From Mycobacterium vicinigordonae (GTDB lineage Bacteria > Actinomycetota > Actinomycetes > Mycobacteriales > Mycobacteriaceae), in the NCBI RefSeq assembly GCF_013466425.1, contig NZ_CP059165.1, forward strand, positions 4,340,001 through 4,404,000: a stretch of 64,000 nt of DNA, read 5' to 3'. Of this stretch, positions 8,157 to 17,042 are shown piece after piece. How positions within the stretch are numbered: the first letter of the stretch is position 1; each line of letters begins with the position of its first letter. Made by a program: the position numbers and the translations under genes. Below the pieces are notes generated by a model that was not told the origin of the DNA, searched no databases, and saw only the letters and a program-made list of their open reading frames with translations.

Positions 8157-9409
8157 CGGGCCGGCGCACAAGAACTGCCGCAGCGGTCGCCGCCGTTGCG
8201 ATTGCTAGTTCCGCTTGTGCCACCAACGGCCTTGCCAGCCTTCCCCTTCCGGCTCCGGGCCTGGGATCGGGAGGATACATGCTCACCGCGGTGTTCTCCA
8301 ACGCGCTCAACCTGCCGATGAACGCCAAGGTAAAACTTGCCGGGGCAGATGTGGGTCAGGTCGAGTCGATGGTGGCGCGAAACTATACGGCGGTCACCAC
8401 CATTCGGATCCGCGACGGTGTCCTGCTACCCAAGGGCAGCACCGCCGAGCTGCGCACCGCGACTCCGCTGGGCGACGTGTTCGTGTCTGTACGGCCGCCG
8501 GCCGAAGTAGACGCCAACACACCGATGCTGAAGAACGGAGACACCATCGGCCTGGAGTCGACGGCAGCGGCTGCGACCGTCGAATCGGTGCTCAGTTCGG
8601 CCGCGATCCTGGTAAACGGCGGCGCGGTACGCAATTTCACCAACATCATCAACGGGTTCGGCCGCGCCACCGGGGACCAGGGCCACGCGTTCGGTCAACT
8701 GATCAGCAAGTCCAATCAACTGCTGCACACGATGGACGCCCGGTCGGGGCAAATCTCGCACGCCCTGACCGAATTGTCCCGGCTCAGCCAGCAACTCGAC
8801 ACCAAGAACCAGACCCTCACCGATCTGATGGCGGCGGCCAGCCCCGGCACCAATGCCCTGGCCGCCAACACTACCGAATTCTCCAATCTGCTCGTCCAGT
8901 TGGGTGACACCAGCCGGATGCTGTCGAGGTTCCCGTCGCTGGGTGGCACCGATACCAGCGGCCGCAGCGTGATTCAAGACCTCAACACCCTGGCCGGGGC
9001 GGCCAACGACGTCGCCGTGAGCCCCGACACCAGCTTGCTGACGCTAAACCGGATGATGCCCGCGCTCATCAAATCGACTGCGGGGAACGCAATCTCGGTG
9101 CACGTCGGCGTTGACCAACTGGTCCTGGGAGCGATCCCCGACATCGGCTTCCCCGGCGACAGAGGCCTGCACGGACCGACCAGGTTCACTTGGAACGAAT
9201 TCGTGGGCTCCCTCAAGTACACCCTGTTCCGCCTGCAGGAACGGGTGGTTGGCCGCGGACCGGACTCGGTACAGGTACCAGTGATGCCGGACCCGAACGT
9301 CCCCGGCGGCATGATCATCGGATCGGCCCCCGGCGTACCACCACCGCCCGGCGCGAGCGCGCCGGCACCGGAACTACCGGGTCCACTGACACCGGGACCG
9401 CCGCCATGA
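8153..9409 (+). CDS. mceE: Mce-family lipoprotein E (LprN-like)
   Basis: This is a 418-residue Mce subunit. The ATG at 8153 overlaps the mceD stop (ATGA). An N-terminal signal peptide ends in a lipobox-like SSAC with Cys22, as expected because MceE proteins are lipoproteins. The MCE domain is at about residues 40-125, followed by helical repeats and a Pro/Gly-rich C-terminus. A longer reading from 8069 would read through the end of mceD and is not needed. Confidence 0.92.
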   Translation: MTGRRTRTAAAVAAVAIASSACATNGLASLPLPAPGLGSGGYMLTAVFSNALNLPMNAKVKLAGADVGQVESMVARNYTAVTTIRIRDGVLLPKGSTAELRTATPLGDVFVSVRPPAEVDANTPMLKNGDTIGLESTAAAATVESVLSSAAILVNGGAVRNFTNIINGFGRATGDQGHAFGQLISKSNQLLHTMDARSGQISHALTELSRLSQQLDTKNQTLTDLMAAASPGTNALAANTTEFSNLLVQLGDTSRMLSRFPSLGGTDTSGRSVIQDLNTLAGAANDVAVSPDTSLLTLNRMMPALIKSTAGNAISVHVGVDQLVLGAIPDIGFPGDRGLHGPTRFTWNEFVGSLKYTLFRLQERVVGRGPDSVQVPVMPDPNVPGGMIIGSAPGVPPPPGASAPAPELPGPLTPGPPP

Positions 9410-10656
9410 TCGAGTCGTTCGCCGGCACCATCGTCCGAATGGTACGGGCTGCGCACCGCCGACAAGTCTGGCTATCGGTGGCGGGCTTGGCACTCACCCT
9501 CATCGTCGCAACCACCTATCTGCTGGTCAGTGCGCTCCGCGTAAAGCCGTTCGCGTCGTCGTATCGGGTGGTCGTGCATCTGACGGAATCCGGTGGCCTG
9601 CTGCCCAATCAGGATGTCTCGCTGCGCGGCGTGCGCATCGGGCGTGTCGATTCGCTGCGCATCACCGACCGGGGTGTGGACGCGATCGCCAGTATCGACG
9701 ACACCGTGAAGGTACCGGCATCGGCCGTGGCGCACGTCTCGGGGTTGTCGCCGGCCGGTGAGCAGTTCATCGACTTTCAGGCCGAGAACGATACCGGGCC
9801 CTATCTGCACGACGGCAGCTATATCTCTCTCGATCGCACCACTGTCCCGGTCAGCCTTGCGCAGTTGCTCGGTGACGCGGACGGGATGCTGGCCCAGGTC
9901 GATCCGCACAAGCTCGACGTGATCAAGAAGGAACTCAGCCTGAGCAAGGAAGGTCCCGCCAAGCTGACCGCCATCGTGGACGGCGGGACGTTCCTGCTCT
10001 CCACGCTCGATTCGGTGCTGCCGCAGACCACCAGCGTCCTGCGCACCAGCCGGGTGGTGCTGACGCTGGCGGCCGACAAAAACGCCGGACTGGCCGCGGC
10101 CACCGTCGACCTCAACCGCACGCTGGGCGGTATCGCCAGGATGCAGGGAGGGTATCGGCGGCTCGCCGACCAATCACCGCAATCACTTTCGACGATTGAC
10201 GGCCTTTTCAGCGACAATTCCGACACCATGGTCCAGTTGCTGGGCAGCCTGGCCACCGCGTCTCAGCTGCTCTATCTGCGGGTGCCAGCGCTCAACGCAT
10301 TGTTCCCGAGCTACCGCGGATCAGTGCTGGATGCGGTGGCCAGCTCCTTCCATGACCACGGCGTGTGGGCCACCGCAGAGCTTTATCCCCGCTACGCGTG
10401 CGACTACGGGACACCGAGTCATCCGCCTTCGGCCGCCGACTATTACGAGCCTTTCATGTACACCTACTGCCGCGACGATGACCCGGGGGTGGGGATCCGA
10501 GGTGCCAAGAACGCGCCGCGGCCGGGAGGCGACGACACCGCCGGCCCCCCACCGGGTGCCGACCTGGGACGGCGGACCGACCCAACACCGCGCGGCCGCT
10601 ACACGATCCCAACGCCTTACGGCGGACCTACCCTGCCGATCGAACCGCCGCACTGA
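9406..10656 (+). CDS. mceF: Mce-family protein F
   Basis: This 416-residue protein is the last of the six Mce subunits. The ATG at 9406 overlaps the mceE stop. The N-terminal anchor is at about residues 23-43, the MCE domain at about 48-125, then the helical domain, and the C-terminus is rich in Pro, Gly and Asp. It completes an unbroken yrbEAB-mceABCDEF operon. Confidence 0.93.
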   Translation: MIESFAGTIVRMVRAAHRRQVWLSVAGLALTLIVATTYLLVSALRVKPFASSYRVVVHLTESGGLLPNQDVSLRGVRIGRVDSLRITDRGVDAIASIDDTVKVPASAVAHVSGLSPAGEQFIDFQAENDTGPYLHDGSYISLDRTTVPVSLAQLLGDADGMLAQVDPHKLDVIKKELSLSKEGPAKLTAIVDGGTFLLSTLDSVLPQTTSVLRTSRVVLTLAADKNAGLAAATVDLNRTLGGIARMQGGYRRLADQSPQSLSTIDGLFSDNSDTMVQLLGSLATASQLLYLRVPALNALFPSYRGSVLDAVASSFHDHGVWATAELYPRYACDYGTPSHPPSAADYYEPFMYTYCRDDDPGVGIRGAKNAPRPGGDDTAGPPPGADLGRRTDPTPRGRYTIPTPYGGPTLPIEPPH

Positions 10657-10677
10657 GCCCAGCGCAAGGAGATCAAG

Positions 10678-11553
10678 ATGACTGCAACAACCGAGAAAGG
10701 CGTCGACATCAAGGGCGAAAAGCCGGATGCCGCAACCGGAGCCGCAGAACTCGACAACGCGGAGAAGCCGAGTGAGATGGACGAAAAAGGCGATGAAATC
10801 GACGAAACCGCAGGGGCCGAGGACGATGCCCGCGCCGAAGCAGCGAGCAAGTCAGGGGACGCCGATCCCGACGGCGAGTCGGGAGACGCCGATGCCGACA
10901 CCGAGTCGCCGGACGCCGATGCCGACACCGAGGCCAAAGCCAGCGACATCAACGACGCGTGCGATGAAGACGACTCCGACGATGAAGAGTCCCAGGATGA
11001 AGGGGCCGACGAAGACGCCCCACTACTAGGCAAACGCGCCAAGAAGTCCGGCACGGCGTCACGGGTCAAGCGGCCCTGGCGCAGCTACCTGCGCCGCAGC
11101 ATCATGCCGGGCTTACTCGTTGCATCTCTTGCGATTTCAGGGTTCCTCGGCTGGAAAGTGTGGCAGAACCACCAGATCCAGGTGGCAGGCCAGCAGGCCC
11201 AACAAGCCGCCATCAAATACGCCCAAGTGCTGACGAGCATCGACTCCAACAACGTCGACGAGAACTTTCGTCAGGTGCTCGATGGCGCCACTGGCGAGTT
11301 CAAGGACATGTATAGCCAATCCAGCGTGCAACTGCGGCAGTTGCTGATCGACAACAAAGCGACGGCACACGGAGTGGTGGTGGACTCGGCGATCGCCTCC
11401 GAGTCCACGAACAAGGTAGTGGTGCTGGTCTTCATCGATCAGACCGTGGCCAACATGGCGGTGCCCGACCCGCGCATCGACCGCAGCCGCATCAAGATGA
11501 CGATGGAAAAGGTCGACGGTCGCTGGCGGGCAGCCAAAATTCAACTGCTCTAA
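10678..11553 (+). CDS. Mce-associated membrane protein
   Basis: This is a 291-residue protein with a strong AAGGAG ribosome binding site. The first ~120 residues are extremely acidic and low in complexity (DADTESPDAD-type repeats). They are followed by a basic stretch, one membrane helix (about residues 141-158) and a globular extracytoplasmic domain of about 130 residues. This architecture matches the Mas/Mam proteins found at the end of mce operons, which help assemble or stabilise Mce complexes. The acidic cytoplasmic tail is unusually long. It is the ninth gene of the operon, 21 nt after mceF. Confidence 0.85.
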   Translation: MTATTEKGVDIKGEKPDAATGAAELDNAEKPSEMDEKGDEIDETAGAEDDARAEAASKSGDADPDGESGDADADTESPDADADTEAKASDINDACDEDDSDDEESQDEGADEDAPLLGKRAKKSGTASRVKRPWRSYLRRSIMPGLLVASLAISGFLGWKVWQNHQIQVAGQQAQQAAIKYAQVLTSIDSNNVDENFRQVLDGATGEFKDMYSQSSVQLRQLLIDNKATAHGVVVDSAIASESTNKVVVLVFIDQTVANMAVPDPRIDRSRIKMTMEKVDGRWRAAKIQLL

Positions 11554-11570
11554 GCGAATCGGAGCCACCG

Positions 11571-12344
11571 GTGATCAGAAGAATTCTCGCGACACTGCTC
11601 TTGACAGCCGTCACGGCACTATCGGGCGGTCCACACGTGGCCACCGCGCAAGCATCGGCCGAATCGTTCTGCGGTGAACTCGGCGGCGGCTGGGACGGCC
11701 AGTACTGCCACACCGCGGTGACCTCGGAGCGCAACGCCGTGCGCGACATCAAGGTCGCCGTGCCCGTCGACCTCGTCGACAACCCAACGGCGGGTCCGGT
11801 GATTCGCGACTACCTGCGCACACTCGTCGGCAACTGGCGAAAAGCCAACTCCCTGATGGCCGCTGACAGTTACGGCGAAGAGAACTACCAGGTCTTCCAG
11901 CACGGCAACCTGCTCAGTGCCGTTTTCCACGAGGACTACCACGCCGACGGGCCCAAGCCGAACAACGCATACCGCACCTTCACCTTCGACATGGCCGGCG
12001 GTCGGCGCGTGCAATTGGCGGACCTGACTAACGGACCCCTCGCCGCCATCGCGGGGCCGGCTCAACCGTTCATCGAAACCGCACTCAATCAAGCTGCGCC
12101 ACCGCATGATCCGGGCACCTATCCGTTTTCGGTGGACCGGTGGACACCGGACAAGGTCTACTCCGGCGCATATCGGGCGTGGGCGCTGACGCCGGACGAG
12201 TTGATCATCTACATGCCCGACTACCCGGTCGGACACGACGAGCCGATCGACTTCTCGCCAGGACTGCCGCAGTGGTACATGGACGGCGGCACCGTCGAAG
12301 CGCACATCCCGCTATCGGCGCTGGGTTCGGTGCTTCGGGTATAG
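11571..12344 (+). CDS. secreted MPT64/RsiV-like (DUF3298) protein
   Basis: This is a 257-residue protein with a Sec signal peptide (cleavage near ATAQA, residue ~25) and no membrane anchor. The mature part starts with a FCGELGGG...C motif and ends with PLSALGSVLR. Both resemble M. tuberculosis MPT64, the secreted antigen with a beta-grasp/DUF3298 fold. A GTG start with GGAG spaced 6 nt lies 17 nt after the Mce-associated gene, so it is the last gene of the mce operon. Its role there is unknown. It ends 4 bp from the convergent ldtB stop, leaving no room for a terminator. Confidence 0.75.
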   Translation: MIRRILATLLLTAVTALSGGPHVATAQASAESFCGELGGGWDGQYCHTAVTSERNAVRDIKVAVPVDLVDNPTAGPVIRDYLRTLVGNWRKANSLMAADSYGEENYQVFQHGNLLSAVFHEDYHADGPKPNNAYRTFTFDMAGGRRVQLADLTNGPLAAIAGPAQPFIETALNQAAPPHDPGTYPFSVDRWTPDKVYSGAYRAWALTPDELIIYMPDYPVGHDEPIDFSPGLPQWYMDGGTVEAHIPLSALGSVLRV

Positions 12345-12348
12345 CGGG

Positions 12349-13548
12349 TTAGGTGTTGGCGTTACCCGCGCGCCACTGGTCCCAGGGAATGTTCCAGTCG
12401 CCGAGTCCCTCGGTTCCCGGCAAGATGCCCCCCACGGTGTTCAAGACCTCGACGATGTCGCCCCGCTTGACATGGTCGTAGAACCACTGCGCGTTGCTCG
12501 GGCTCACGTTCAGGCAGCCGTGACTGGTATTGGAGTGGCCCTGCGCGCCCACCGACCACGGTGCAGAGTGCACGAAGATACCGCTGTAAGAGATTTGGGT
12601 GGCCCAGTCGACGTCGGTGCGATATCCGTTGGGCGAGTTGACCGGTACCCCGTAGGTCGACGAATCCATGATGATGTGCTTGAACCGGGCGCCGACGGTG
12701 TAGATCCCGTTGTTGGTGGGAGTGCTGTCCTTGCCCATCGACGTCGGCATGGTCTTCACCACTTCGCCGTTGATGCGCACCGTCACCATCTTGGTGCTGT
12801 CGTCGGCGGTCGCGATCAACTCATCGCCGATGGTGAAGTGCATCTTGACGTTGTCCTCGCCGAACATGCCTTCACCCAGATTGACGCCGTAGGTGTTCAC
12901 CGCCACGTCGACGGTGGTGCCGGGCTTCCAGAAATGCTCTGGGCGCCAACGCACTTCGCGCCGATTCAGCCAGTAGAACGCGCCCTCAACAGGTGGGTTG
13001 GTGGTGATCTTGATGGCTTTCTCAGCGGCCACGCGGTCGGCAATATTCTCGTCGAACCGAATCGCCACTGGTTGGCCCACGCCCACCACTTCGCCGTCAC
13101 TGGGGACGACATAAGGCATGGTCAGGTGCGCCGGAGAGCTGGTCTGAAAGGTCATCTGGCGGTCCGCGGCTCCACCGAGCCCCGTCGCCTTCGCGTTCAG
13201 CGTGTACCGGCGGTTGTAGCCCAACTGTTCGGCGGTCTGCCAGTGCAGCCCGTCCGGGGTGAGTTGACCCGCAATCTGCCGGCCGTTGTCGTTTACCAGG
13301 GTGACCGACGCGAGCACTCCGTCGGCGACGCTGACGGTCACCGGCGCATCCACGGTGACACCCACGGCGCCGTCGACGACCGAGGCAGTGAGCTTGGGCA
13401 CCAACAGATCGGCGTACGGGGTGCCCTTGTTCTCGATCACCTTGGCCGCAACCGGCGAGCTTGGCGCGTTGCCGCAACTGACACCAAACACAGCAACCAG
13501 GACCATAGCCACAACCAGCCACGATCGACGTCTGCGCAAAGGCGCCAT
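12349..13548 (-). CDS. ldtB: L,D-transpeptidase LdtB (LdtMt2-type lipoprotein)
   Basis: This enzyme of 399 residues makes 3-3 cross-links in peptidoglycan and is the main non-classical transpeptidase of mycobacteria. The signal peptide ends in the lipobox GVSC (Cys25). Two Ig-like domains follow, then the YkuD catalytic domain. The active-site motif is [10 protein letters not shown] with nucleophile Cys345, and the conserved tail [12 protein letters not shown] is present. Start chosen at ATG 13548 with GGAAGG 7 nt upstream; a longer ORF to 13587 lacks support. Sequence and position next to tRNA-Lys match Rv2518c. Confidence 0.95.
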   Translation of the reverse strand: MAPLRRRRSWLVVAMVLVAVFGVSCGNAPSSPVAAKVIENKGTPYADLLVPKLTASVVDGAVGVTVDAPVTVSVADGVLASVTLVNDNGRQIAGQLTPDGLHWQTAEQLGYNRRYTLNAKATGLGGAADRQMTFQTSSPAHLTMPYVVPSDGEVVGVGQPVAIRFDENIADRVAAEKAIKITTNPPVEGAFYWLNRREVRWRPEHFWKPGTTVDVAVNTYGVNLGEGMFGEDNVKMHFTIGDELIATADDSTKMVTVRINGEVVKTMPTSMGKDSTPTNNGIYTVGARFKHIIMDSSTYGVPVNSPNGYRTDVDWATQISYSGIFVHSAPWSVGAQGHSNTSHGCLNVSPSNAQWFYDHVKRGDIVEVLNTVGGILPGTEGLGDWNIPWDQWRAGNANT

Positions 13549-13756
13549 CAAGTGACCTTCCAAGTTCTGTTGCTGATTCTTGGTCACCGCTGACCGTGAT
13601 TGTTTCCGTTATTGTAGTGCCTCGCAGGCCCCGGACGCGGACGTGCGACCGTATTGGATTGGCCAGGTTCTGCGCAAGTTATTTTGGGTGGGACCGCGGA
13701 TTTCCCTCCGCGCCGTGAAGCCTGTTATTGTCGAGAGCCGGTCTGAGGCCGAGCAC

Positions 13757-13829
<73 letters not shown>

Positions 13830-13963
13830 CTGGTCAGTGCAGCGCATGAGATTTCGGTATCCACTGCCCGCCGCCGACTTTTCCGGGCGGTCGAGGCACC
13901 GTCGCGACGTCCTGCAAGTCTTTGCCGCAACCCTCATTCGCAGTGCGGGGAATACTGTTTGTC

Positions 13964-15274
13964 GTGACCCCAGAGCGCGACCACCCCGAGCACGTTCAGG
14001 ACTCGGCAGCGAGCGCAGCATTTCAACTTGGACTGCGGCTATCCACCGAGGGCGACATCGAGGCCGCCCTAACGGCTTATCAGCAGGCCATCGATTCCGG
14101 CCACCCGCACTGGGCGTCGGCGGCCGCCTTCAGTATCGGCTTCCTGCGGGCCGAGCAGGGTGATTCGGAGGCAGCGGTTCGCGCCTATCGGCTGGCGGTC
14201 GACTCGGAGCACCCCGAGCACGCCCCGATGGCGGCGCTGAACCTCGGCAATCTGCTCGCCGAGCAGGGTGACACCGACGGCGCGGTAGCCGCCTATCGGG
14301 TGGCCATCGAATCGGGACACGAGGAATCAATTCGGATCGCACTGCTGCAACTAGGTGGGCTACGAGCGCGGCGCGGCGATGCCGCCGGAGCCGAGGTGGC
14401 TTATCGAATCGCAGTAGCCTCCGGGCACCCCGACGTCCTACCTACCGCCGCGTTCAATCTGGCGTTGACCAGAGAAGCCCTGGGCGATGTCTCAGGCGCC
14501 GTGGAGGCTTACGAGATCGTCATCGCCGCCAATCACCCGCAGCTTGCGCCGATGGCTGTCTTCAACCTGGCGTTATTGCAGGACAAGAAGGGCGATCTCG
14601 CCCAAGCGGCCGCGGGATACCAGGCTGCGATCGATTCGGGCACCCCCGAACACATGCCAAAGGCGGCGGTCAACCTCGGATTGCTGCGGGAAAAGCTCGG
14701 CGATTTCAGCGGTGCGAGCGACGCTTATCGGCTCGCACTGGACAGCGAGGACGTGGATGTGGCACCGGTGGCCGCCATCAGCATGGCGAAGCTGCGCGAG
14801 AAGGAGGGCGACGCCGCACAGGCGGCGGCCCTGTACCAGGCGGCGATCGATTCCGGTCACCCCGAGCATGTCCCGGAGGCGGCCAATGCCCTCGGGATGC
14901 TGCGGGCCGGGCAGGACGATCCCGACGGCGCCGCCGCCGCCTATCAGATCGCGCTCGACTCCGGACATCCCGACCACGCGCCCGCCGCGGCACTGCGATT
15001 CGGGATTCTGTGGGCCGGACAGGGCGAGGTGGCGCGTGCCGCGGCCGCGTTTCAAGTGGCAGTCGACTCGCAAAGTACCGAGGCGTCGTCCGCCGCAGCG
15101 TTCGGCCTGGGCACCCTGCGCGCCGAGCACGGCGACACTGCCGCGGCGCGGACGGCGCTGCGGCGCGCGGTCGAGTCGGGCCACCCGGTCTGGGGTCTAC
15201 GAGCCCAGGAGCGATTACAGACGCTTACGCCAGAACCACGCCGCCGTTCAATCTTCCGCTTTCGCCGTGACTGA
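13964..15274 (+). CDS. TPR-like protein of eleven 36-residue repeats
   Basis: This protein of 436 residues consists almost entirely of eleven consecutive units of exactly 36 residues. The consensus has AA..LG.LRAE.GD at the first helix and AYR.AIDSGHPEHAP at the second. The pattern is TPR/Sel1-like with a two-residue extension. It has no signal peptide or membrane segment, so it is presumably a cytoplasmic scaffold. Start chosen at GTG 13964; a TTG at 13922 adds 14 residues but has no ribosome binding site. A basic tail follows the last repeat. Its partner is unknown. Confidence 0.85.
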   Translation: MTPERDHPEHVQDSAASAAFQLGLRLSTEGDIEAALTAYQQAIDSGHPHWASAAAFSIGFLRAEQGDSEAAVRAYRLAVDSEHPEHAPMAALNLGNLLAEQGDTDGAVAAYRVAIESGHEESIRIALLQLGGLRARRGDAAGAEVAYRIAVASGHPDVLPTAAFNLALTREALGDVSGAVEAYEIVIAANHPQLAPMAVFNLALLQDKKGDLAQAAAGYQAAIDSGTPEHMPKAAVNLGLLREKLGDFSGASDAYRLALDSEDVDVAPVAAISMAKLREKEGDAAQAAALYQAAIDSGHPEHVPEAANALGMLRAGQDDPDGAAAAYQIALDSGHPDHAPAAALRFGILWAGQGEVARAAAAFQVAVDSQSTEASSAAAFGLGTLRAEHGDTAAARTALRRAVESGHPVWGLRAQERLQTLTPEPRRRSIFRFRRD

Positions 15275-15328
15275 ATTTCCTTGCCCGCGAACCTAATCTG
15301 ACTGACCCGCCAGCGCGGAATTGGAGCT

Positions 15329-15910
15329 CTACGCTGACGGGGTCGATGGGGCGATAATCCGCCGGGCGGCCTCGACCACGTCCGCGCGACGCCGGGCGAC
15401 AACCTCGGAATCGGTCGTCCGTGCATCCGGATGCGGCGACAGCGCCCAGGACAGCCCTACCCCGAACAACAACACCAGTAACTCCATGGGCTGCCAGCAC
15501 GGATCGACCCAGCCGCTGGCCTGTGCCTGCTCGATGGCGCGAATGTCGCGGGCCGGCACCGAATCCCATTCGTCGGCCGGCGGTGGGTCCAACGCCAGGC
15601 CCTCCAGATTGGCCCAGGTGATCATCCGCAGGTGCTCGGGACGCTGGCGGGCCAGGTCATAGATGCCACCGACGAACTCCGGAACCGCGTCGGGGCACAG
15701 GCTGACGGCGTCGAAGAACTCCGCGCTATCGGCAGCCACCACACTGCGGAAAAGCGATTCCTTGTCGCCGAAGTGCGCGTAGAGCCGCTCCTTGCTCGCG
15801 TTCGCGGCACGCGCGATTCGGTCGATCCGGGCGCCGGCTAGCCCGTAGCTGGCGAACTCGGAGCGCGCGGCAGCAAGGATGGTGTCGCGGAGTTCATCGG
15901 TGCTGCGCAC
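15329..15910 (-). CDS. TetR-family transcriptional regulator
   Basis: This is a 193-residue regulator starting with GTG. The N-terminal helix-turn-helix (IDRIARAANASKERLYAHF, about residues 29-47) is typical of TetR. The remainder is a helical ligand-binding domain. It is divergent from the acyltransferase gene, with only 47 bp between the coding regions and a perfect 14-bp palindrome in that gap. It therefore most likely represses both itself and the acyltransferase. Confidence 0.88.
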   Translation of the reverse strand: MRSTDELRDTILAAARSEFASYGLAGARIDRIARAANASKERLYAHFGDKESLFRSVVAADSAEFFDAVSLCPDAVPEFVGGIYDLARQRPEHLRMITWANLEGLALDPPPADEWDSVPARDIRAIEQAQASGWVDPCWQPMELLVLLFGVGLSWALSPHPDARTTDSEVVARRRADVVEAARRIIAPSTPSA

Positions 15911-15926
15911 ATCACCAACTTAGCAG

Positions 15927-15940
15927 ACGAACTAGTTCGT
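15927..15940. promoter_or_regulatory. perfect palindromic operator for the TetR/acyltransferase pair
   Basis: ACGAACTAGTTCGT is a perfect 14-bp palindrome lying midway between the divergent TetR gene (start 15910) and the acyltransferase (start 15958). GAAC/GTTC arms are common in TetR operators. The site would overlap both promoters. Confidence 0.75.
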
Positions 15941-15957
15941 TCGGTACTGTGGTCGGT

Positions 15958-16854
15958 ATGGCTCCATTCCCAGCTCCACGACGCAACGACATTGCCACCA
16001 AACCAATCGATATCCACGCCGTCATGAACCACCCACCGCGGGTTGAGAGACTACGGACCGCACTGGACAAGCTGCAGGACAGCATCTCCCCGCTGATCGA
16101 CCTCTACCGCCCCTTCGTCGATGGGTTGGATACGCTGCCGGCCGACGGACGATTCCTGTTGGTGGGCAACCACACTCAGTTCTTGGGCGGCGAAGTCCTC
16201 TTGGTTCCGCACTTCGTGCGCCGCGCGATCGGTACCCGGGTCCGACCACTCGCCGACCGCCGTTTCGCCCAGCGACCCGGGTTTGGCCACGACGTGATGA
16301 CTGCCTACGGTGGTGTCATCGGCGATCCCGAGACAGCACGAGAACTGATGCGGCACAACGAAACCATCCTCGTGTTCCCCGGCGGTGGCCGCGAGATCGC
16401 GAAGTTCAAGGGCGAGGAATACCAGCTAAGATGGGGCGCCCGCGCCGGGTTTGCGCGTCTGGCGGTGGAGCACGACTACCCGATCGTTCCGGTCGGACTG
16501 GTCGGCGGAGACGACGTGTACAAGAGCATGGTCACCCGCGACAGCTTGCTGGGCCGGCTCAGCAGGGCTTTGAGCACCCGGATGTCGGGTGACGCCGACA
16601 TGGCGATGCCATTGATGCGCGGCGTTGGGCCCACCTTCATCCCGCGCCCCCAGCGGATGTACCTGCGCTTCGGTCGACCGATCGCCACCAGCACGCCCGA
16701 GGGCGTGTCGAACGAGTACTGGGTGGCCTCCCTACGGGAGCAGACTCGCGAAGCGCTCGAAGCGATCCTGGCCGACCTGCTTACTATCCGCGCCAAAGAC
16801 CCTTTCCGCGAGCTCAATCCGCTGGCTTGGTCCAGCGCGATCGGCGAGAGGTGA
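15958..16854 (+). CDS. lysophospholipid acyltransferase-family protein
   Basis: This is a 298-residue protein of the glycerolipid acyltransferase (PlsC/DGAT2-like) superfamily. It carries the NHTQF catalytic-box variant (His as catalytic residue, no Asp in the usual HX4D spacing) and the FPGGGRE glycine motif, as in plant phytyl-ester/DGAT-like and mycobacterial homologues. It likely transfers an acyl chain to a lipid acceptor at the inner face of the membrane. ATG 15958 was chosen; GTG 15949 is in frame but closer to the operator. It is probably TetR-controlled. Confidence 0.8.
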   Translation: MAPFPAPRRNDIATKPIDIHAVMNHPPRVERLRTALDKLQDSISPLIDLYRPFVDGLDTLPADGRFLLVGNHTQFLGGEVLLVPHFVRRAIGTRVRPLADRRFAQRPGFGHDVMTAYGGVIGDPETARELMRHNETILVFPGGGREIAKFKGEEYQLRWGARAGFARLAVEHDYPIVPVGLVGGDDVYKSMVTRDSLLGRLSRALSTRMSGDADMAMPLMRGVGPTFIPRPQRMYLRFGRPIATSTPEGVSNEYWVASLREQTREALEAILADLLTIRAKDPFRELNPLAWSSAIGER

Positions 16855-17042
16855 ACCGCGGCAGCGATGCATCGCTTAACGCCTGCCGCGACCGGCGCTC
16901 ACAATGGCCATCAGCTCCTGACGAGACTTGCGGCGGTTGCGAATCGGTCGGCTAGGGTGAGATCCAGCACCGTCATCGCATGCCGTGCCGATTCCATGGT
17001 CAATCCTCGGCGTGGCGCCGATGGTGTGCGCGGCCTGCGCCC

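Noticed and set aside
7011..8171. 386-codon minus-strand ORF opposite mceD
   Set aside because: It is entirely antisense to a coupled mce gene and has no family motif or ribosome binding site.
225..12344. Attachment-site duplication of the tRNA-His 3' end flanking the mce block
   Set aside because: I looked for a second copy of the T-arm and acceptor sequence near the ldtB junction and saw none, and no integrase gene is present.
12472..13593. 373-codon plus-strand ORF opposite ldtB
   Set aside because: It is complementary to a highly conserved transpeptidase gene; the translation is His/Val/Arg-rich shadow sequence.
16876..17042. Possible coding remnant between the acyltransferase and the permease
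   Set aside because: Short minus-strand frames read plausibly for about 20 residues, but there is no recognisable family, start signal or conserved end.
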